From assembly GCA_033065855.1 (NCBI GenBank), contig JAVXUO010000310.1, forward strand, positions 1,260,001 to 1,324,000: a stretch of 64,000 nt of DNA, read 5' to 3'. The DNA is from Escallonia rubra. Taxonomy: Eukaryota; Streptophyta; Magnoliopsida; Escalloniales; Escalloniaceae. The notes below the pieces were generated by a model. The model worked only from the letters and a program-made list of their open reading frames with translations. It had not been told where the DNA came from and searched no databases. Of this stretch, positions 57,238-64,000 are shown one piece after another. The stretch's first letter is position 1; the number at the start of each line of letters is the position of its first letter. The translations under genes were made by a program, and so were the position numbers.

Positions 57238-59399
57238 TGTAACATCCCAGAAATTCGGAGCTCCATTGCCCCGAACTCCCAGAGCATTAACCTATCACTT
57301 CACATTAATTCACATCCAACCCTATTTATTGACACATACTTCAAAGCATCTAACTATCCCTTTTTGTCAGTTACTTTCTTTTTCACTGACCGCCAGTTAC
57401 TTCATTTCACTGGCCCTCCACTTAGTGATGCCCCTTTATACGGGGTGTTCATCTCAGTCTTGTCCAGATTAGGGAGACGGTTTTCATCAAAGGAGCGGAC
57501 TTAGAGAGTGTTTTCGGTCATAAGTCCTCAACAACGTTTTCAGGCTCATCATCGGGCATACTAAGGGAATTCATTCTACCTTAAGTCCTTAACAACACAA
57601 GTCAACAAGAAGTATCGGGTCATAAGATCAACCGGTGTTCCAACATTTTTATAGGAGTCCAACACAAGCATCATTAACATGGTATGCCAAGCAAAACAAT
57701 GGATACCATAACGGAACCGCACTATCCTTATCTGTTTGACTTTATAGCCGATGAACTCCTCGCTTCCAAATTTTCTCAGCAACGGGATCACCTATCAAAT
57801 AAAATCTTTTTTGTTAGACAACCCTAAAATTCAAAAACACACCTAACCTTACATATCCCTCCCTTACCGCTTATATGTTTCCAACTTATTACGGCTAATC
57901 TGTTAACCGGATTTGCCCTAGCCCATAAGGTGCATCAACCGCACTACCGTCCTTCGTATACCTATCTAAACTCAATTTTTTCATTCCTTACACTTCTTAT
58001 TGCTTAACCATGAGTTTCAACAAGATTCGTCACCGGGTGGGGAAAATTACCAAAACACCCCTGGCCATAGGTAAAATTACCTGAACACCCCCTGCCGACT
58101 CCTGCACCAATAAACACTCTCAATTGGCTCAAAATACCTTTTTAAAACAATGTAAACTAATTTTTGAACTGAAAAGTCATTTGGTAAAATTTTTGTTCAG
58201 AAATCCCATCCGGATAACCAAACCGAGCGTTGGGGAACCAGTTTTTGTTAAAAATACCAATCAGCCTCAAAATGTCATGAAATTTTAGACACTAAAGTGT
58301 CTCAGTTGCATAAAGTCTCCATAACATTTTTAGATTAAAATACATTCAATCGGTATTCTTAAAATTTTGAAACCCTATTTTAAGGATAAATATATTTAAC
58401 ATCGTTTGAAAACTCAGAAAAATCCAAAAATTTTACAGTATGTAGATCTTTCAAAAAGAATAGAAGTGTCTCTTTTGTTTTTAAATTCTGGCTTAAAACC
58501 ATGTTTTAAAAATAAAGTTTGAAATTAATTAGTGCATAAGACTTTTAGCGATAATTATAATCACTATTCATCACTTATAGATCAAATTTACACATTTTCA
58601 TCACTCCCCACACTCCAAACTGCATTCTTCTGGTTTGCATACCCAAAAGTATTCCCCTTCTTCACTTATACATGCATATTATACTAGCATATATCATTAG
58701 CCATTTAATTCCACTTCAAATCCCATTTAAACCACTTTAATTTCACTTTGTTTCCACCTATCTAACTGCATAACTTAATTTAACAAGGAATCATATCACA
58801 ACATAATCATTTCAGCCCTAATTTCCATCAAGAACACACACACACACACACAAAGCTGGTTTTTACCTCACTTAAGACCTGTAACTTCTTCAATTCTCGA
58901 TGAAAATGCCTTCTGTTTGTTGAAATTTATTCCTTTCTCTCCCTTCTATAACTTCTATGTTCAACCCTTCACAAAATTCTTTCTAGATTTTCCTCAAATT
59001 CCCCCTCAATTAGCTACTTCGCACACTGCAAGCTAACTTTTATCTGATTTTGGTGGTCAATAACTTCTTCAATTTTTCACCAAATCGAACTTTGTTTCTT
59101 GTGTTTTCTTCCTATCCCTTTTCTCTACAACTTCTCAGTTGAAAGTATCCCAAGATTCCCTCTGTATTTTTCGTAATTCTCCCTCAAACAGTTGTCCAGG
59201 ATAAGCTCTCTCTCATGCCACCTCACCCTCCACTTTACATGCCACCTCACCCTCCACTTTACATGCCACCTTTTAGAAAAATGAGGTGTCAATCCCTCTT
59301 GTTTGTGGCTGCCTTTGGCAGTTAAGAAATCAGACCAAGGTTTTATTTTATTTTTTTAATTAATTAATTAAAAAAATTAACAACAACAAGGATATTACA
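57238..59399 (-). repeat. Chimeric LTR: C-type body with D-type 3' end
   Basis: On the minus strand it starts TGTAATATCCTTGTTGTTG and follows C (GCAGCCACAAACA; the hairpin region near 58545; GAAGTAACTGGCGGT at about 57388-57402, as in C at 35107-35121; CTGACAAAAAGG). At about 57355-57361 it switches to D sequence (TAGTTAGATGC...GAAGTATGTGTCA) and ends TTTCTGGGATGTTACA as D does. Confidence 0.85.
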
Positions 59400-60573
59400 T
59401 GATCATATGCCACGCAAAAGTGCATGTTGAACTTGTAATTCAATGCAGTACTTGATTATGATTATGATATTGATTGCTTAGATCAAACATCGATGCTCAT
59501 ATGGTATGGGACAGTAAAGGACGAATGGTTAATCAACCTATAATGTTTATCATGTTTACTTGTGCTATGTTCAGGATATGCTATACGTTATAGATATGCT
59601 AATCATGTATTCTTATTATGTAAGGATATAATATATGTCATGTGTTACACATCAATTGTCTGCACTTGTTCATGATGTGATTGAATGCTTTGTGTGAATA
59701 GATGTATAGAAATCCTGATGAGTTAGTGAAACTCATTCTTTTCACCTGTCCACACCTTTCCGTGTAGGCAGTTGACATGTTCTTAGCAGAGGAGCATTAT
59801 TTGGATATTAGTGGCGCTTCCAATAGATTGGTTATGATGCATATTTTATTTATATAAGTTTGTCTAGAAAAATGTATTTGGTTGTATTGTTTAAGTATGA
59901 AATACTACCGATTAAGAAGTATACATTAAGCGAGACATTTGGATTCATCGCTTCCCCGTATGTTTGAAGAATAATAGTAATGATCTGCTTACTTTTTGAG
60001 GTTGACTCGTTGATGATGGGTTTAGTTGATCAGGCCCATTAAACTATCACGCCTCGAGATGGACCTGACTGACTAAGCACATCATCAGCGAGTCAACCTC
60101 AGAAGTAAGCAAAGCATTACTATTATTCTTCAAACATATGCGGAAGCAATAAATCCAAATAAGGCTCCTATGCCAAGAACATGTCAACTGACGACACCAA
60201 AGGTGTGGACAGGGAAAAAAGAGTGAGTTTCACCAACTCAGCAGGATTTCTATCCATCTATTCACACAAAGAATTCAATCACATCATGAACAAGTGCAGA
60301 CAATAGATGTGTAACACATGGCATATATTAGATCCTAACATAATAAGAATACATGATTAGCATATAAATAATGTATAACATATCCTGGACAAAACACAAG
60401 TAAACAAACATGTTACTATTACAGGTTGATCAACCATTTATCATCAATTGTCCTATACCAGTCGAGCATCGATGTTTGATCTAAGCAACCAATATCATAA
60501 ATCATAATCAAGTATTGTGTAGAGTCATAAGTTAACGTGCACTTATGCGTGGCATATGATCATATGGCGAGCC
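59400..60573. repeat. Long inverted repeat with a 19-base loop, two LTR halves tail to tail
   Basis: The left arm 59400-60039 is the inverse of the right arm 60059-60573 with about one mismatch in ten by eye. Examples: TGATCATATGCCACGC / GCGTGGCATATGATCA; CAATTGTCTGCACTTGTTCA; GGTTGACTCGTTGATGATG. The left arm has an extra 128 or so bases (about 59818-59945), apparently a local duplication. The left arm contains CTTTTCACCTGTCCACACC, like Tekay U5 regions, and the right arm on the minus strand ends CTCGAGGCGTGATA, close to the G1 LTR end GGGGCGTGACA. No coding. Confidence 0.88.
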
Positions 60574-60776
60574 AGACAAATCATATCACAAATCTACTGG
60601 CTGATGCCGATGTGGGATATACCAGGCATAGTCATCGTTTCCCCAACCATCGTAAACCACATATCATATACTCGATCATCTACCGTCCTTCCCTCTGTGG
60701 GGTGTTAGAGTAATCATTTAAAGTCTGAGACGATCAAACCCAGTCTGTAGCTGATCAAAGCCTAGACCTCACAAAG
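60574..60776. other. Continuation of the right palindrome arm
   Basis: Sequence beyond the paired part, probably the rest of the same LTR on the minus strand, cut by H at 60777. No gene seen. Confidence 0.4.
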
Positions 60777-60985
60777 TGTAACATCCCGGGATTTTCGGAA
60801 CGTTAGCACTCGCTCGATCACTTACACTCAAACAGAATATCCTCAAACTCGTCAAAATAATACCCAGTCCGTAGCTGATCAAAGCCTAGACCTCACAAAG
60901 TGTAACATCCCGAGGAACGTTAGCACTCGCTCGATCACTTACACTCAAACAGAATATCCTCAAACTCGTCAAAATAATACCACAA
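60739..60985 (+). repeat. Tandem duplication across the H LTR border, step 124
   Basis: The segment from CCCAGTCTGTAGCTGATC through TGTAACATCCC and GTCAAAATAATAC occurs at 60739 and again at 60863; the second copy lacks about 10 bases after TGTAACATCCCG. It includes 38 bases of flank and the LTR end, so it arose after H inserted. Confidence 0.93.
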
Positions 60986-61959
60986 CTGTCAGAGCAACTA
61001 AACCATTAATCATAATCTTAGTAAATTATCGTAGGTGAAACATCAATATAAGTCTTAAAAGTTTAAACAATAACATTCACCCACGCAGGGGGTTCTAACG
61101 ATCAATACCAAAATTTAATTCCTTTTTTCTTTCGCTAGCTCGGCTCTAATCCTTATTCGGGCAACTTAATTGTTTCTTATCACCTGCGGAAATAAAGTCA
61201 AACGGGAGTGAGCTTTTGAGAGCTCAGTAAGATCGCTCAAACGAAGAAGTTACAAAATAATTCACAGATGCAATTTAATGATGCTTTAATTCACAGATAC
61301 AATTCGATGATAGTTTTCCAAGAGTTTTAAGATGATCATAAATAGTCCAATCAAATATCAATATGATTTTCCGATACAATGCAAACAATCACATATATTA
61401 TTGAACATGAGCAATTGCAAAGCCATACAGGCAGTGCAGGGTAATCACTTAGCAAAGCCACAAAGGCGATGCTCACTAACACTTTACACCGGCTAGTCCA
61501 TCAAGGCACTAGCCCACACCATTACACCGGCTAGTCAACACACCGGCTAGTCCGTCAAGGTACCAACCCACACCAATATCCTCCAATATACATCAACTCC
61601 CGCCAAACACACCAATGCAAACTCTCATGTCAATATGCAGAATGACAATAAATCGATAATGCAACATGTTATTCAATGCTCGATGGACAATAATTAATGA
61701 GCACCGATAAGAATTTCAATAAATGTTTTTAAGGCTCAATGAAAGGTTTATAAGACAAATAATGCGACTTGTATCAACATAACAGAGTCCAAACGAATAG
61801 CGATAACAAATCTGAAGAAAATAGAAAATCAATTATGAGGAGTTTGGTTCGGATGAAAATCTCTTACCTTAGTCCGAAGCAAGCTAATCACTTGATTAAC
61901 CAAAAATCAGAAGTCCTCTGAGTAACCTAAGTTGGGGCAACACATATATCAGAACACCG
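60777..61959 (-). repeat. H: truncated E-type LTR, 3' part
   Basis: The reverse complement matches the last 1.2 kb of E (51540-52596), from TCAGAACACC through AAGGTAAGAG to GGAACGTTAGC and the end CGGGATGTTACA. It holds the CACAAAGGCGATGC-type short repeats and a CACCGGCTAGTC repeat near 61490-61550. It is cut by G at 61960. Confidence 0.85.
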
Positions 61960-63252
61960 TGTAACACCCCGATACTTTTTCAGATTTAATTAGAAACTTT
62001 AGCGACGAATTTTCTTCCAATTAGCGTTGAATTTTATTTAATGACTTTTAGCAACACTTAGTATAGCGGGTTATCTAACCAAACCATTAAAATTGTTTGA
62101 GCACCTAAACTATAGTAAATAATTTATTTTGGACCATTTCGTAATAATAAAAAGTTGTGGGTGCGTCTTTTAATAACTAACGAAACTTTAGGGGTTCTTT
62201 TTGGTAATTGTCTTTTTAGGGTTTTACATGTATATATAGTCGTATACTATACATCAGCCGTTCCCTTCCCCATATCCGGTTCTCTGGTTTTACGATCAAG
62301 TGAGATATAGAGATACAGAGAGGTATAGAGAAAGGATCAGCAGGGAGAGAGAGAGAGAGGGGGGGCCAACAGGAAATTTCGGCGACAGGAAAATCCGTGA
62401 TCCAAGTGCAAATCCGGCTAGAAGCAACGAACAAATATCGGTAAATATCCAAACTCTGTTCCTCGATTTAATTCATGAAATTTAGTGTATTGCGGGGCTG
62501 AGATGTGCATTGTGAGAGTGTATGAGTAAGTTGTGTGTGAGGTGTTTGAGAGTGAACCATTTAGAGAGCATACTGTGTGTACAGAGAATGGGTATGGCCG
62601 TGGGATTGCTTGTAAGGCAGCGAGTGATGTATAGGGTGGTCTAGATGGTTTGCGGTAGCGAGGTGATGGTGGTGTAGATGGCTTGCAGTGGCGAGGTGGA
62701 TGGTGCTTGCAGCACCAATATAGTGCAGCGGAATGATTGTGCTGGTGCATCTCAACCTGGATTTCTGGGTGGTTGCCATTAGTTAAGGCGAGGGATAGTG
62801 GGTGAATTGTGTTGTTTTCTTTGTTCTTATTTATTGAACGGCAAGTGGAGGGAGAGAAAATGGGTTTTGAAGATGGTGTGGGTTTACTGTATGTGCGTGC
62901 GTTGTGGCCTTGTTTTTGTGTATGCCGTGTTCCGTGAGTGGATGGTGAAAGAAATAGGGGGTGTACAGGTTATGGAGTTTGTGTGTGCATGAAAGTGGTG
63001 TAAAAGGGAAGGTGGAGAAGGTGTGAGATATGGTGTTTTTATAATAGTTAAAGGTGTGTATATATGATGGCATATGTGCAAGGAAAATGGGAGGTGGTAC
63101 ATCTGTGTAGTAGTGAGGGCCTGTGAGGGAGTGTATGGAAACGTAAACTGTGTTCATGAGTGCATGAGTGTGTGTTTTGCACAAAGGAGAGAAGCTACTA
63201 CCATGAGGCAGTAGCTGTGTAGGAGTGAGTGCATTAGGTGCATATGTGTATG
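61960..63252 (+). repeat. G: E/B-like LTR, 5' part
   Basis: It starts TGTAACACCCCGATAC. It carries TTTAGCGACGA (61998) and TTTTAGCAACA (62046), TATATATAG at 62231, CATCAGCCGTTCC, a GA-rich tract to 62358, CGGTAAATATCC at 62440, and a TGTG-rich stretch, the same order as in E and B. It is interrupted at 63253. The right end and target duplication lie outside; 5 bases to the left read CACCG. Confidence 0.82.
62231..62239 (+). promoter_or_regulatory. G LTR TATA box
   Basis: TATATATAG, then CATCAGCCG about 20 bases on, matching B (30816) and E (49721). Confidence 0.55.
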
Positions 63253-64000
63253 CAGGGGCGGAACCAGAAATTTTTTTCAGGGGGTGCAAAATTTTTTTTC
63301 CCATAACCAAATCCATGATAATATGATACATGATACATCATAAATTCATAGGCAGTGCAGAAAGTTATTTCACTTGTTAAAGCTTGTATTAAGCATGATG
63401 ATCTTTACAAGTAACAAGGCAATTAACATATATCTCAAGGCACGGTACTCAGAAGTCAGAACTCAATATAGTTGCACAAACTAGACGAGGATACAATCAT
63501 ACAAACACTATATTATATAGTGTTTCCACATATATCTGTACACATATATAAAAGGCTAAGGTCATCCACATCAGTTTTAAGAAACTATCCTCAAATTTCC
63601 TCTCATTTACATCTCTGCCATTGCTCACCAAAGACGACAAATTTGGCATCCAATTACAGCCAATTGCCCATCTTTTTCCATAGAACTACAGACTTGCCAC
63701 TGCCGATGAAACAATTCTGCCTACCAACGACAGGCCAACTCCATTAAACTCACAGGTGTCTTCAAAATTGCACGGATACGACTCTCATTCTTCCACCTCA
63801 TAAGACAATTTACACCTCACCTCACACGTGCACCTCATAACTTCACCTTCCTACCCAGTCTCAAGTCTCATCAGACAATTTACACTTCACCTCACACTGA
63901 CTCATCACTCACGGACCTCTGCAGTGCAGCTCCGTTTTGAATTTTGAACTGAAGGCAGCTAGAGCCAGGCAGGGAGCAGAGGGCAGGGAGCCTTGTCAGT
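63253..64000 (+). mobile_element. Possible hAT-like element, left end only
   Basis: CAGGGGCGGAACCAGAAATT opens abruptly within the TGTG-rich part of G, with GGGGGTGCAAAATTTT after it. CAGGGGCGGANCCAG termini are common in plant hAT-type elements. The preceding 8 bases, TGTGTATG, would be the target duplication, but the other end is outside. No transposase frame; a 91-codon frame (63472-63747) has no recognised domain. Confidence 0.45.

Larger units (their letters stand above)
46362..59399 (-). mobile_element. D2: minus-strand Tekay-type element with mismatched LTRs
   Basis: Reading minus: 5' LTR 59399-57238, primer site 57235-57224, short interior, polypurine tract 54966-54952, 3' LTR 54951-46362. 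The 3' LTR is D-type throughout; the 5' LTR is C-type except for its last 120 or so bases. Outer flanks (AAGGA at 46357-46361 and TGATC at 59400-59404) do not match. The structure therefore did not arise by simple insertion. The interior is only 2.3 kb and lacks RT and integrase. Confidence 0.8.

Noticed and set aside
46357-59404. Matching target duplication around D2
   Set aside because: AAGGA and TGATC differ completely, which supports recombination rather than simple insertion.
62831-63331. 166-codon minus-strand frame near the right end
   Set aside because: Crosses from LTR G into the presumed hAT-like end; CA-rich composition, no domain.
1-64000. CRISPR array, tRNA or rRNA genes
   Set aside because: Repeats are LTRs, minisatellites and microsatellites without spacer structure; the only tRNA-related sequences are primer-binding sites of 12-19 bases.

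Overview
This is nuclear DNA of a flowering plant, and almost all of it is transposable elements. The evidence is Ty3/gypsy elements of the Tekay (chromodomain) and Tat (extra RNase H) types with initiator-Met or TGGCGCC-like primer sites, a Mutator-like element with long terminal inverted repeats, and an antisense plant-mobile-domain ORF. I found no single-copy host gene, rRNA, tRNA or CRISPR array. Element names used here are local labels: G1, R1, T, C, A1-A3, B, D1, D2, E, F, G, H.

Layout. 1-7165: G1, a very young Tekay-type element (+) whose visible LTR stretches are identical over 309 bases; its 3' LTR is cut and joined to the tail of an A-family LTR (A3, to 7266). 7267-8690: TA/TG microsatellite split by a 1.2-kb Mutator-like element (7383-8605). 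8690-9541: R1, a minus-strand Tekay remnant. 9542-46361: T, a Tat-type element (+) with 5' LTR, gag (its core inverted), decayed RT, RNase H, second RNase H and integrase, a 133-bp tandem array, an antisense plant-mobile-domain ORF, and a tail that resumes at 45197; no 3' LTR is visible.

Inside T sits C (24625-45191, target duplication GACTA), a Tekay-type deletion derivative that lacks RT and RNase H. Its 5' LTR holds solo LTR D1 and solo LTR A1, and A1 holds solo LTR B. Its 3' LTR holds solo LTR F. 46362-59399 is a minus-strand element (D2) whose 3' LTR holds solo LTRs A2 and E and whose 5' LTR is a C/D chimera. 59400-60573 is a 1.2-kb inverted repeat that looks like two tail-to-tail LTR halves. 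60777-61959 is a truncated E-type LTR (H, -), cut by another E-like LTR (G, from 61960), which is itself cut at 63253 by what looks like the end of a hAT-like element running off the window.

How it fits together. Five solo LTRs (A1, A2, B, E, F) and one complete element (C) are validated by 5-bp target duplications, and they give a relative order: R1 is oldest, then T, C, A1, B. No element has an intact coding set; G1 comes closest, with one nonsense codon and one frameshift. The least expected items are the chimeric LTR, the long inverted repeat, the antisense plant-mobile-domain ORF, the inverted gag segment and a palindrome present four times in the Mutator-like termini.
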